NCBI GenBank assembly: GCA_009841255.1
Contig: VXMD01000075.1
Coordinates: 17,369 to 53,739 of the forward strand
Direction of reading: 5' to 3'
Origin: Candidatus Poribacteria bacterium
GTDB lineage: Bacteria; Poribacteria; WGA-4E; WGA-3G
DNA length: 36,371 nucleotides
Of the stretch, positions 24,308-32,684 are shown one piece after another. The notes under the pieces were generated by a model, which saw only the letters and a program-made list of their open reading frames with translations, had not been told where the DNA came from and ran no database searches. Each line of letters opens with the position of its first letter. The stretch's first letter is position 1. A program made the translations under genes and the position numbers.

Positions 24308-24408
24308 TCCTGGTCAAGGCACCCACTGCCTAACTGATGGGTTAAGATTACGGTCGGAGGAAATTGACGGGATAAGTTACAAACCACGATTCCGATGGGT
24401 GTAAGGGG

Positions 24409-24440
24409 TGTCTGTAGCTACCCAGAGGTAACTACAGACA
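24409..24440. terminator. Strong hairpin downstream of the DUF1326 gene
   Basis: A 14-bp stem with one mismatch (TGTCTGTAGCTACC with GGTAACTACAGACA) and a 4-nt loop, 10 bp past the stop of the minus-strand DUF1326 gene. There is no T-run on either side, so it may protect RNA ends or be a Rho-assisted stop. Confidence 0.45.
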
Positions 24441-24449
24441 TTCACTGCC

Positions 24450-25103
24450 TTAAATCGAGAAGTTGCCGACGAAGACGTTATTCTCTGTGCCACTCTGCTG
24501 CCATGTCACCGGGAGGTGAGCATCCTTATAGCGATAAACTTCGGATTTACCGACAATGGCGTTCTGAATCGTTGTCAGCGGTTTGTACCAGATCTGATGG
24601 GGCTGTGTGCAATCGGCACACGGATAGCGATTGGCGGAAAGTTTGAGAACTTCACCAACGGTTACATCATATTTGGTGCCTTCTTTTGTGAATTCAACGG
24701 AAGCGGTTTGGGTCGCGACGACTTCACCCAAAACATCAGCGTATTTCGTCGTGAGCAGGTCGCTGAGTGCGGAGCGCTGTTCTACGGTGGTACTCGGATC
24801 CATGTATAACACGCTCTTTCGGGTCTTGGTCTCGATTGCCAAATTGTTTTTCGCGCTAATAACAGCAACGACAGTTAGGTTCTCCAAGGAAACGTCGTTC
24901 CACGTTCCACTCTGGATATTCCAGACGGCGGTTGCCTCTCTGCCACCCTCCACGAATTCGGAACCATAGTGGCATGCCCCGACATAGACACTCGCGGAGC
25001 GGGCTTCAATGTATTCGCCTTGCACAGTCGGTGATTCGGTGGCAAAAGCGAAACCCGCTATGAAAGTCAGTGCGAGTACCGTCAAAACAAAGATATTTCT
25101 CAT
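24450..25103 (-). CDS. Secreted DUF1326-family protein
   Basis: A 217-residue protein with a signal peptide (MRNIFVLTVLALTFIAGFAFA). The mature protein starts VQGEYIEARSASVYVGACHYGSEFVEGG, then AVWNIQSGTWNDVSLENLTVVAVISAK, the pattern of DUF1326 proteins, where a Cys-containing strand after GxYxEA is conserved. Two more Cys occur in PCADCTQPHQIW, so a metal site or a disulfide is possible. Function of the family is unknown. A GGAGA ribosome-binding site precedes the ATG, and a strong hairpin lies just downstream. It appears to be transcribed alone. Confidence 0.7.
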   Translation of the reverse strand: MRNIFVLTVLALTFIAGFAFATESPTVQGEYIEARSASVYVGACHYGSEFVEGGREATAVWNIQSGTWNDVSLENLTVVAVISAKNNLAIETKTRKSVLYMDPSTTVEQRSALSDLLTTKYADVLGEVVATQTASVEFTKEGTKYDVTVGEVLKLSANRYPCADCTQPHQIWYKPLTTIQNAIVGKSEVYRYKDAHLPVTWQQSGTENNVFVGNFSI

Positions 25104-25258
25104 CTTGATTTCTCCATTTTTTTCGGATTCACCTTACGAAACGCAATAGTAACACTATACCATTTTAACTTTAACTTTTATTATACCTTAAATGAATTTA
25201 AAAAGCAACTTTTTCTGCGTTTTCTGTCACCGATCCTTGGGCTATCGACTGAGGGGTA

Positions 25259-26107
25259 CTATTTGCCAGCGTTCTCAAGTAGACGCTCGAGCGTGCCGCC
25301 TAAAATCTCTGATTTGTCTGCCTCCGGGATAAATGTACAGTGTGTTCGGAACGCCTCAAGGGCGTGTTGATAGGTCATAAAGTTGCGAACCACCGGATAG
25401 TCGGACCCCCAACAGAGACGCCCAGGACCGAAGTGTTCGTAGAGGGCACGTACAATCCAGTGCGTATCCGATTGCGGATAATCCCATGAGACCTGTGAAA
25501 CGTAAGCGAAACCCGACATCTTGATATGAATGTTCGGCACGTTCCCTGATGCAAGCACCTGCTTGAGCTGCGGATACGGCGGCTCTTCACCCGCTCGCGC
25601 ACCCCCCATGTGATGGCACAGAAACGGAACAGTCGGGAACTGCGCCGCGAGTTCTCGGAGTGCCTCGTGCTGATGACTTCCCATGGCGATGCTAGCGATG
25701 AGTCCAAGGTCGCCTGTCGTGTGAAAGAACCGTTGTCCCTCCTCTGAAAAGAACCAACTCCCATCGTCATCACCTCTGAGGTAATGGGTATAACCTTTGA
25801 GGGCATACGTTTCCGCGGCAGTTTTCAACCGATCGGCGGCACCATCCGTGTGATACGTCTCTGTCCATGAGCAATCCACATCGGCGAATTGGATAAGCCG
25901 CTCCGGATAGCGTTTGACACACGCTGCGACGTAATCGTTGTTTTCGGGATTCCGATCGATGCGCGCACAGATAAGCACGGCTTTATCGACATCGTGCAGA
26001 TCCATTTCGTGGAGCAGTTGTTCAACTCTGCCGCGACTTTCGTCATCGGGAACAGGGGGTTGATAGGGCCATCGGGGCCATGCATGAGTATGTGAATCAA
26101 TTATCAT
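25259..26107 (-). CDS. Amidohydrolase-2 family metal-dependent hydrolase
   Basis: A 282-residue TIM-barrel protein of the amidohydrolase 2 (PF04909-type) family. Metal-binding HxH is at the N-terminus (IIDSHTHAWP), a further His sits in FLCHHMGGARAGEE, and the terminal Asp in RLCWGSDYPVVRNFMTY. These are the usual ligands for a mononuclear Zn or Mn centre. Family members hydrolyse lactones (as in rhamnose or fucose breakdown) or decarboxylate aromatic acids. The neighbours do not say which. The ATG follows an AGGAACT Shine-Dalgarno. The coiled-coil protein gene upstream on the same strand is 26 bp away, so they may share a transcript. Confidence 0.85.
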   Translation of the reverse strand: MIIDSHTHAWPRWPYQPPVPDDESRGRVEQLLHEMDLHDVDKAVLICARIDRNPENNDYVAACVKRYPERLIQFADVDCSWTETYHTDGAADRLKTAAETYALKGYTHYLRGDDDGSWFFSEEGQRFFHTTGDLGLIASIAMGSHQHEALRELAAQFPTVPFLCHHMGGARAGEEPPYPQLKQVLASGNVPNIHIKMSGFAYVSQVSWDYPQSDTHWIVRALYEHFGPGRLCWGSDYPVVRNFMTYQHALEAFRTHCTFIPEADKSEILGGTLERLLENAGK

Positions 26108-26133
26108 TTTTCTGTAGTTCCTTATTTAGACAT

Positions 26134-26595
26134 CTACGGACCTACGATGTGCCGTTGTTTCAGGGCTTCTATTTCTCGTGACAATTCTTCTATTTTTCTA
26201 TCTTGTGACCGCTCGTTTTGCCCCCGCCACGCGATAATAATCTGCGGGATACCGATAGTTACAACAATGAGAATTATGAGTCCGGATACAAATCCCACAA
26301 CTAAGATGATCCGTTTGTCAAGTTCTTCAAATTTGATATCGACCCCTTTAAATTTGGTATCAACCTCATTAAATTTGGTGTCAACGTACTCTTTCATACG
26401 CGTCTCAGATGCCGCGATCTCCTCTCTGAGCAGCGTCTCAGATGCCGCAATTTCTGCTCTGAGCCGTGTTTCCACTTCAGAGATCTCCTCTTTGACGATG
26501 AAACGGATTTTGTCAAGATCTTGAGACGTTAATTCGCCAAAGGTAGGCGATATAATCAGAAAAAACGCGGCACAGAAAAATAAAGTATATTTCAT
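26134..26595 (-). CDS. Exported/membrane coiled-coil protein with heptad-like repeats
   Basis: I choose the ATG at 26595 (MKYTLFFCAAFFL), preceded by GGGGGAAGG, over the one 42 bp upstream; this gives 153 residues. It has a signal peptide or first helix at residues 3-20, a long coiled coil (about 25-80) with internal repeats (AEIAASETLLR/EEIAASETRMK, then three turns of VDTKFNE-type units), a membrane helix at about 83-107 and a short basic coiled tail. It resembles the DUF1640/CCDC90-like bundle of coiled coil plus C-terminal anchor. No enzymatic motif. It follows the ABC ATPase gene by 50 bp, the place where permease genes would be expected. Confidence 0.65.
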   Translation of the reverse strand: MKYTLFFCAAFFLIISPTFGELTSQDLDKIRFIVKEEISEVETRLRAEIAASETLLREEIAASETRMKEYVDTKFNEVDTKFKGVDIKFEELDKRIILVVGFVSGLIILIVVTIGIPQIIIAWRGQNERSQDRKIEELSREIEALKQRHIVGP

Positions 26596-26645
26596 AATGC
26601 CTTCCCCCATCATATAGTATAACGTGTCCCTCCTCATTTGTCAAT

Positions 26646-28187
26646 CTAACGTGAGCACTGCGTCAAACCGAGCATCAGAGCCCCCAATTCCTGTTTGTTT
26701 GTTTCTGCAGGCTTCACAATGCCGACAATCCTGCCATCGTACATCACTGCGATCCTGTCGCTGAGGTGGAGCAGTTCGTCCAATTCAGAAGAGACGAGTA
26801 AAACGGCTTTGGCGCGGTTACGGGCATGAATAAGCCGTGTGTGGACGAATTCCGCTGCATGGATGTCCAAGCCTCGGGTTGGGTGCGCCGCAATGATAAC
26901 CTCAGGACGCGCCTCTAACTCGCGCGCGACAACAACCTTCTGCTGATTGCCACCAGAAAGCGTCCGAATCGGATCGGTGATATTTCCAACACGAATCTGG
27001 TATTTATCGAGGGCATTCAACGCATACCGCTGAATCGATTTTCGCTGAAGCAGTTCATAGCGGCAAAATCGACTGTGTTTATGATGTCCGATGATGAAGT
27101 TATCGTCAATTCGGTCATTTAGACTAATGCCGTGTCGATGTCTATCGGCAGGGACGTGCGCGATGCGTTCCCCGTTTAGTGTAAGCGTCCCGCTATCAAT
27201 CCGCTGTAACCCCGTCAGGACCTGAATGAGCTCTGATTGTCCGTTCCCTTCCACACCTGCTATGCCGACGATTTCACCGGGGAATACTTCAAGGTTCACT
27301 TTGTCGAGACGCCGTTTGTTAGACACGCTATTCGCCAAGATCTTCTTCCATTTGTGTCTTTTTGTGGTATCAGAATCCTCTGAAAGCGTGACATTTTCCA
27401 AACGGAGTAGAGGCGTTGTGTCTGTTGTCCGTTCTCGCGTCACGGCGGTCGGAATAACAGGTTCGCCGAGAATCATTTCCGCCAACGTTGTCGGATCGGT
27501 GTCTTCTATCGGACAGGAGGCGACGGTTCGCCCGCGTCGCATTACCGTGACAGTGTCGGCAATTGCCATCACTTCATCGAGTTTGTGTGTAATGATGATC
27601 AGGCTTTTCCCTTCACTTTTGAGGCTACGCATACAATTAAAAAGCCCCTCGACCTCTTGCGGTGCGAGCACAGCTGTCGGTTCATCCATGATGAGGATAT
27701 CTGCACCGTGGTAGAGAACTTTCAGGATTTCGGTGTGTTGTTGTCCACCGATCGGTAGAGATTCGACGGGGATGTTCAGCGGCACATCGAAACCGAGCTG
27801 CGCCGCGAGTGCAGCAATCTGTTCTTCCGCCCGTTGCGCATCAAGGAGCGTGCCGAATTTGCGCGGCTCTTTGGCAAGAACGATGTTCTGAAGAGCCGTG
27901 AAGACGGGAATCAGCGTAAAGTGCTGCTGGACCATCCCCAAACCGAGCTGCATGGCGCGCCGCGGCGAGGCAATATTCACCGCACGTCCATCGACAAAAA
28001 TCTCGCCTGCATCGGGTTGATACAGTCCATAGAGAATTTTCATCAGTGTAGACTTGCCTGCCCCATTTTCGCCAACAATCGCGTGGATCTCACCCCGATG
28101 GAGCGTGAAATCTACAGCGTCGTTCGCTTGCACTTGTCCAAAATGCTTACTGATGCCATGCATCTCGATGATGGGTGTATGTGCCAT
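26646..28187 (-). CDS. ABC importer ATPase, two-domain (BMP/nucleoside type, NupO-like)
   Basis: A 513-residue fused double ATPase of the sugar/nucleoside importer class. The first domain has Walker A GENGAGKST, signature LPIGGQQHTE and Walker B ILIMDEPTA. The second has a reduced Walker A (GVEGNGQSEL), signature LSGGNQQKVVVAREL and EVIIAAHPTRGLD, in which the usual Asp-Glu is lost, as is normal in this class where the second site is degenerate. The substrate is probably a nucleoside or purine, given the BMP-type binding protein 2 bp upstream. The two permease genes expected with it are not on this window; the next gene encodes a coiled-coil membrane protein. Confidence 0.92.
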   Translation of the reverse strand: MAHTPIIEMHGISKHFGQVQANDAVDFTLHRGEIHAIVGENGAGKSTLMKILYGLYQPDAGEIFVDGRAVNIASPRRAMQLGLGMVQQHFTLIPVFTALQNIVLAKEPRKFGTLLDAQRAEEQIAALAAQLGFDVPLNIPVESLPIGGQQHTEILKVLYHGADILIMDEPTAVLAPQEVEGLFNCMRSLKSEGKSLIIITHKLDEVMAIADTVTVMRRGRTVASCPIEDTDPTTLAEMILGEPVIPTAVTRERTTDTTPLLRLENVTLSEDSDTTKRHKWKKILANSVSNKRRLDKVNLEVFPGEIVGIAGVEGNGQSELIQVLTGLQRIDSGTLTLNGERIAHVPADRHRHGISLNDRIDDNFIIGHHKHSRFCRYELLQRKSIQRYALNALDKYQIRVGNITDPIRTLSGGNQQKVVVARELEARPEVIIAAHPTRGLDIHAAEFVHTRLIHARNRAKAVLLVSSELDELLHLSDRIAVMYDGRIVGIVKPAETNKQELGALMLGLTQCSR

Positions 28188-28189
28188 CT

Positions 28190-29167
28190 TTATTGCCGTT
28201 CGTGCGGAACAACGATATCGCCCGCGATAATTTTTGCCTTAAATGCCTCGACCTGTTCCAGAATCTCTTTCGAGAGAAGGTCGCGATTGACATCATCAAT
28301 GATGTACTCGACACCCCCCTCTTTAAGCCCGTAATCTTTCAAACCGCCAGAAAAATTTCCTTCTTGGACGCTCTTTATCGTTTCATAAACCGATATTTCC
28401 ACGCCTTTGATGACACTCGTGAGCACTAAACCGGGAGCGAGGTTATTACCGTTAGAGTCGACCCAGATGATCGATTTTTGTGTCGCTTTCGCTGCCTCAA
28501 GAACACCCAGACCGCTCGCACCCGCAGCCGCAAGGATAATATCTATCCCACGGTTGTATTGCGAGAGGGCGAGTTCTTTCGCTTTCGCTGGATCGTTGAA
28601 GGCTTGTGGTGTAACACCTACATAATCCGCCAGCAGTTCAAGATCGGGGTTTGTTGCCTGAATACCGGCGCGATAGCCGATTTCAAAAGCCTCAACCAAC
28701 GGCACCTTCATTCCGCCGATGAAACCTATCTGCTTTGTCTCTGTTTTCAACGCCGAGATAACCCCCGCCAAGAACGTCCCTTCGTGTGCTCGATAGGTCA
28801 GCGACGCGACATTGGGTTGTTCTATGATTGCGTCGATAAGTGCGAACTTGACATCCGGAAAGTCGCTTGCGACACGGTTCATCGGTTCTTGAAAAAGGAA
28901 ACCGACCCCGATGATAAGATCATATTTCAGTTTCGCGAGCCTCCGGAGCGTTAATTCGTTATCTGTGCTGAGGCTTGGCGTGACCTCCGTGAGTTTGAAT
29001 CCCCATTCGTCTTTTGCTTTTTTCGCGCCTGCGTAGGCGGCATCGCAGAATGAGAGATCGCCGCGTCCGGTGACATCATAGATGAGACCGACCTTCAGTG
29101 CCGCCGATGTTGTTTCTATTACAGCAAAGCAGGCGATAAAAAGTGTGATTAAAATCCTTACACGCAA
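28190..29167 (-). CDS. BMP-family periplasmic substrate-binding protein
   Basis: A 325-residue binding protein of the BMP/PnrA/Med family, which binds nucleosides for ABC import. It has a signal peptide (residues 1-21, cleavage near TSA-ALK) without a proper lipobox, so it is probably soluble in the periplasm. Family features: LKVGLIYDVTGRGDLSF, NVASLTYRAHEGTFLAGVIS, IGFIGGMKVPLVEAFEIGYRAGI, and IIWVDSNGNNLAPGLVLTSV. The start is TTG (M-R-V-R-I), with an AAAGGAAA ribosome-binding site at good distance. Its stop is 2 bp from the ATPase start. Divergent from the DUF1080-like gene at 29413. Confidence 0.9.
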   Translation of the reverse strand: MRVRILITLFIACFAVIETTSAALKVGLIYDVTGRGDLSFCDAAYAGAKKAKDEWGFKLTEVTPSLSTDNELTLRRLAKLKYDLIIGVGFLFQEPMNRVASDFPDVKFALIDAIIEQPNVASLTYRAHEGTFLAGVISALKTETKQIGFIGGMKVPLVEAFEIGYRAGIQATNPDLELLADYVGVTPQAFNDPAKAKELALSQYNRGIDIILAAAGASGLGVLEAAKATQKSIIWVDSNGNNLAPGLVLTSVIKGVEISVYETIKSVQEGNFSGGLKDYGLKEGGVEYIIDDVNRDLLSKEILEQVEAFKAKIIAGDIVVPHERQ

Positions 29168-29296
29168 AATGTTTTCCTTTCTAATTTTGTAGCGTTATCA
29201 TGGATAGCTTCTAAGCGTATCTGAATACCTTTAGGATACCCGATAATAGGGTTAGATGCAAGCCTTATTGTGGTTCTAACGTCTCTAAAGTTAATG

Positions 29297-29325
29297 TTGA
29301 CTTTTTTGATTTTTAACGTTATCCT
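29297..29325 (+). promoter_or_regulatory. Candidate promoter for the DUF1080-like genes
   Basis: TTGACT at 29297-29302 and TATCCT at 29320-29325, spacer 17 bp, in the divergent gap between the BMP gene and the first DUF1080-like gene, about 80 bp before its ATG. Confidence 0.4.
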
Positions 29326-29412
29326 ATTTGTAGGATTTCTGCTATCGTTATGATGGCAGGAAATGTGTTGACGAGTCCTATATTGTATTGACAGCAAACA
29401 GGAGGAGAAAAT

Positions 29413-30096
29413 ATGAGAACGGCTATTGGATTCTCGAAATTCGCCACCTTCAGCCTCATTATGTTTTTGGGGTGCGCTTTATCACTACCAACTTTCGCAG
29501 GGACCCAATTATGGGACTTTGAGGAAAAACACGATGACTGGAAAGTCGCGAACGGAAATTGGGAAATCAAAGGTGGTATCTACCAAGTCGAAAGAGGCGG
29601 GAAAGCTGAACATTCTCTCGTCGGTGAAGAGGACTGGGACGACTACACCGTTGAAGCAAAAATCCGAATAGATGAGCACAATTGGGCAGGTCTCGTTTTC
29701 CGGGCACAAAGCGAGCATGAGTACTATGTCTATTATCTGAACATTCCGAACAACAAGTCTGAACTCTGGCGACACAGCAAGGGCGCATGGGATACACGTC
29801 AAGCAATTAACAGTAATATCCCTGCGACTAAAAAAGTGAAGATAGAGCTCGAAGAATGGCTTGACGTTAAAGCTGTGATTGAAGGTGAAATCTTTAAATT
29901 TTATATTAACGGCGAATTGCAGGGTGAACAGAAGGATAACGTCTACAAGACCGGCAAAATCGGTGTGTGGGCATGGGAGACCGCCGCGAGTTTTGACGAT
30001 GTCATGATTACCGGTGATAATGTCATCGATACCCTTGCCGTTGATGCGAATGATAAGCTCACCACGACATGGGGACGCCTCAAAAGGGTCTACTAA
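29413..30096 (+). CDS. Secreted DUF1080-like (ConA-fold) protein, copy 1
   Basis: A 227-residue secreted protein: signal peptide over residues 1-29 (core MFLGCALSLPTFAG) and one beta-jelly-roll of the DUF1080 (3-keto-glycoside-hydrolase-like) or LamG-related type. Marker segments are WDFEEKHDDWKVANGNW, AEHSLVGEEDWDDYTVEAKIRI, GLVFRAQSEHEYYVYYLN and GKIGVWAWETAASFDDV. It ends KLTTTWGRLKRVY, the shared C-terminal tag. A GGAGGAG ribosome-binding site precedes the ATG. The full DUF1080 catalytic set is not evident, so glycan binding is as likely as hydrolysis. It is the first of two tandem copies, the second starting 120 bp downstream. Confidence 0.78.
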   Translation: MRTAIGFSKFATFSLIMFLGCALSLPTFAGTQLWDFEEKHDDWKVANGNWEIKGGIYQVERGGKAEHSLVGEEDWDDYTVEAKIRIDEHNWAGLVFRAQSEHEYYVYYLNIPNNKSELWRHSKGAWDTRQAINSNIPATKKVKIELEEWLDVKAVIEGEIFKFYINGELQGEQKDNVYKTGKIGVWAWETAASFDDVMITGDNVIDTLAVDANDKLTTTWGRLKRVY

Positions 30097-30149
30097 TTTT
30101 GAGGTGATTCAACCTCAGAAGTTTTAGTGGCAGAATCGTTCATCCTTGC

Positions 30150-30172
30150 TGGCGGGGTTAGAAACCCCGCCA
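30150..30172. repeat. Perfect 10-bp GC-rich hairpin
   Basis: TGGCGGGGTT pairs perfectly with AACCCCGCCA across a 3-nt loop (AGA). It lies between the two DUF1080-like genes and has no T-run, so it is more like an interspersed palindrome or RNA stability element than a standard terminator. It could attenuate the second gene. Confidence 0.75.
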
Positions 30173-30216
30173 TAGTGTATAAGTGATTGTAATTTCACGA
30201 CAATAGGAGCAACTAT

Positions 30217-30885
30217 ATGAAATATCTGTTTTCAACTGCTTTGGTATGCTGTTTCCTCGTACTCGTAACCTCTTTCGCTTTTGCAGGCGAACAAGCGTGG
30301 TCCTTTGAATCGGAGGCTGATGACTGGACACCGGCTAACGGCTCTTGGAGTGTTGAGGACGGCATATATAAACTCGCTAAGGGCGGCAGAGCCGAGCATT
30401 CCCTCGTCGGTGACGTTGAATGGGACGACTACACAGTTGAGGCAAAAGTTCGACTCGATGAAGGAAACTGGGCGGGTGTTGTGTATCGCGCCCAAAGCGA
30501 GATGGAATACTACGTCTACTATCTCAATGTCCCGAATAACAAGACAGAACTTTGGCGACATAAGACAGGGGCATGGGATGCCCGCGACAAGATCGGTGAA
30601 CTCCCCGGATCTAACGTCACCATCGCGAACGACGAATGGTTTGACATGCGGGTCGTCGTGGAAGGCGATTCAATGAAACTCTGGATTAACGGTGAAGAAC
30701 AGGGAGAACTCAAGGATGAAACCGGTGCTGGATACTCCGCTGGGCAAGCGGGGGTTTGGGCATGGGAAACAGCCGCGAGTTTTGATGATGTCAAGGTCTC
30801 CGGGGATACTATCGCTGGTCTTACGCCGGTGGAACCCCTGGACAAATTGACTACCACATGGGGACACCTCAAACAGCGTTTTTAG
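30217..30885 (+). CDS. Secreted DUF1080-like (ConA-fold) protein, copy 2
   Basis: A 222-residue tandem paralogue of the preceding gene, with signal peptide MKYLFSTALVCCFLVLVTSF-type (cleavage near FAFAGE). The fold blocks match copy 1: WSFESEADDWTPANGSW, AEHSLVGDVEWDDYTVEAKV, GVVYRAQSEMEYYVYYLN and AGVWAWETAASFDDV. It ends KLTTTWGHLKQRF. The loop regions differ, so they may bind different ligands. The TPR gene follows 35 bp downstream on the same strand, so a shared transcript is likely. Confidence 0.78.
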   Translation: MKYLFSTALVCCFLVLVTSFAFAGEQAWSFESEADDWTPANGSWSVEDGIYKLAKGGRAEHSLVGDVEWDDYTVEAKVRLDEGNWAGVVYRAQSEMEYYVYYLNVPNNKTELWRHKTGAWDARDKIGELPGSNVTIANDEWFDMRVVVEGDSMKLWINGEEQGELKDETGAGYSAGQAGVWAWETAASFDDVKVSGDTIAGLTPVEPLDKLTTTWGHLKQRF

Positions 30886-30920
30886 GTGGTGTCTCCATCG
30901 TACCACTGGGACGGTAGAAG

Positions 30921-32462
30921 GTGATAAGGAAACTTTCCTATTACACAGCAGCGTTGGTGGCACTCATTGCGTGCCACCTTACGTTCTATCAGCTCCCAGT
31001 CGCGTTCTGTCAAGAAACAGACGCTACGGATATCACAACGCGAATTCGTGCTTATAAGGCAGAACTGGCGGTTGACGGCACACGGGTTGAGACTCGACTG
31101 GAACTCGCGAAAGTGTACCTCCAAATTGAGGCTTATACGGAAGCCGTTGCGGAGTATCGTCGCATTATAGCATCGATGGAAGTGCGGACGGTTCCCGGAA
31201 GCAAAAGTGTCGGACGCAACCCAGATATTTCCACCGCTTACTACGGTTTGGGGTTAGCATATGCCGGACTTGAAAAATTTGAGGAGGCCGTTGCGGCATA
31301 CCAGCGTGCAATTACGGTCGTCCCCGATTGGGCATATACGCACGCGGCTTTGGCGAGTGCTTATGCAAACATGCACCGTTACGCTGAAGCACTCGATGCT
31401 TACAAAGTCGCTGTTGCTTTGGATCCGAGCGATGAGATGATACACCATCAGCTTGGAAACGTCTATAGCAAACGCGGTGAACGTTCAGCAGCAATAGCAC
31501 ATCAACAACGCGCAATTGCAATCGCACCGGAATTCGCAGCGGCACACTACCAGTTAGGCATCCTCTATGCCCAAGAAAAGCAGTGGACCGATGCGATTGT
31601 CTCCTATCGGGCCGCATACAAGCACGATGAGATGTTAGTTGAAGCGCTCTACAATCTCGCACAAGCGTCCCTCCGTGCCGGCAATCCGTCTGCAGCGCGC
31701 CAGCAGATGGCACTCTTTGAGAAACGCAAAGCGGTGCTCACTCCCCTTCACCAGTTACGTGGCGCGCTACAACGGACACACGCCTCAAGTGAACGCGCAC
31801 AGATTCTCGCCAACATCGGTAGGCTCTACCTCAAAGATGGGCGCTACGAGAAAGCAGTTTGGGAATACCAGAAAGCACTTGGCATGGATCCACAACTGGC
31901 ATCTGCTTACAACGGCATAGGTATCGCGTATACGCTGCTGGGAAAACACTCAGAAGCCGTTACTGCACAGCGGAAAGCGTTGGAACTCCAGCCGAATTTC
32001 GCGAAGGCATCCGCAGGACTCGGTTTGGTGTATCTCAGTCAAAATGAAGCCGAATCTGCATTGGAACATTACCGACACGCAGTCGCTGTGGATCCCCAAT
32101 TTTTGGAGGCACATCTAAAAATTGGCGCAATTCTGCTGAATCAGAAGCGGTATGCAGAGGCGGTGGAGACCTATAAGGCGAGCAAGGCATTAGCCCCTGA
32201 CAATGCCGAGATACACCACAACTTGGGTATATGTTATGCGCGTCAAGCGAAAGCGGATTTAGAAACCGCTCGGCATCATGCCCAAGAAGCCGTCCGCTTA
32301 GATCCAAACGTCGCGAGTTATTATAATACGCTTGCACTCATCGATTTTCGACGCGGCGACTACCCACAGGCAGAGAAAGCCATCCGAAAGGCGTTGGACC
32401 TTGAACCGGAAAATCGAAACTATCAACAGGGGTTAAAACAGATTTCTGGTAGAATTCGTTAG
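30921..32462 (+). CDS. Exported tetratricopeptide-repeat protein
   Basis: A 513-residue protein with a signal peptide or anchor (residues 1-30) and at least ten TPR units. Clear repeats include AYYGLGLAYAGLEKFEEAVAAYQRAITVVPD, HAALASAYANMHRYAEALDAY and YNTLALIDFRRGDYPQAEKAIRKALDLEPEN-type helices (positions about 90-130, 135-165 and 470-505). A poorer linker lies at about residues 265-290. TPR arrays scaffold protein complexes; here it would sit in the periplasm. The start is GTG with a weak AGAAG box. It follows the secreted DUF1080-like genes and may help assemble or export them, which is inference. Confidence 0.85.
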   Translation: MIRKLSYYTAALVALIACHLTFYQLPVAFCQETDATDITTRIRAYKAELAVDGTRVETRLELAKVYLQIEAYTEAVAEYRRIIASMEVRTVPGSKSVGRNPDISTAYYGLGLAYAGLEKFEEAVAAYQRAITVVPDWAYTHAALASAYANMHRYAEALDAYKVAVALDPSDEMIHHQLGNVYSKRGERSAAIAHQQRAIAIAPEFAAAHYQLGILYAQEKQWTDAIVSYRAAYKHDEMLVEALYNLAQASLRAGNPSAARQQMALFEKRKAVLTPLHQLRGALQRTHASSERAQILANIGRLYLKDGRYEKAVWEYQKALGMDPQLASAYNGIGIAYTLLGKHSEAVTAQRKALELQPNFAKASAGLGLVYLSQNEAESALEHYRHAVAVDPQFLEAHLKIGAILLNQKRYAEAVETYKASKALAPDNAEIHHNLGICYARQAKADLETARHHAQEAVRLDPNVASYYNTLALIDFRRGDYPQAEKAIRKALDLEPENRNYQQGLKQISGRIR

Positions 32463-32487
32463 GTGCACGTTGAATTGTCATAAAGAC

Positions 32488-32611
32488 AGGACTTACGCAA
32501 TGCGCAGTTTTTTCGTCTACGAACCATGCCCCTTTTGAGAAACGGGCGTCTTTCAAAGGATAACTCTTATGTTTGTAGTGATGCGATTTATCGCATCAAT
32601 GCGTAAGTCCT
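32488..32611. mobile_element. MITE-like element with 12-bp terminal inverted repeats
   Basis: AGGACTTACGCA (32488-32499) and TGCGTAAGTCCT (32600-32611) are perfect inverted repeats bounding a 124-bp non-coding segment. Inside, 32579-32596 is a perfect palindrome (GATGCGATTTATCGCATC). No clear target-site duplication is visible. Such ends are used by small DDE-type insertion sequences, so it is probably moved in trans. It lies between the TPR and UbiD genes. Confidence 0.75.
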
Positions 32612-32684
32612 AAAAGATATAAAAATTAACTGAAAATCCGCGCGAAACGAAGTGGAGCGCAGTCCAGGAGCCTATAGTTAAAAA

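Noticed and set aside
24315-24405. Full decayed leader RNA downstream of the solo IS end
   Set aside because: Only GGGATAA and CACGAT fragments resemble the leader; none of the helices can be formed, so I treat it as debris at most.
26596-26637. Longer N-terminus for the coiled-coil membrane protein
   Set aside because: The inner ATG has a strong GGGGGAAGG ribosome-binding site and begins directly with a signal-like sequence; the outer 14 residues would spoil it.
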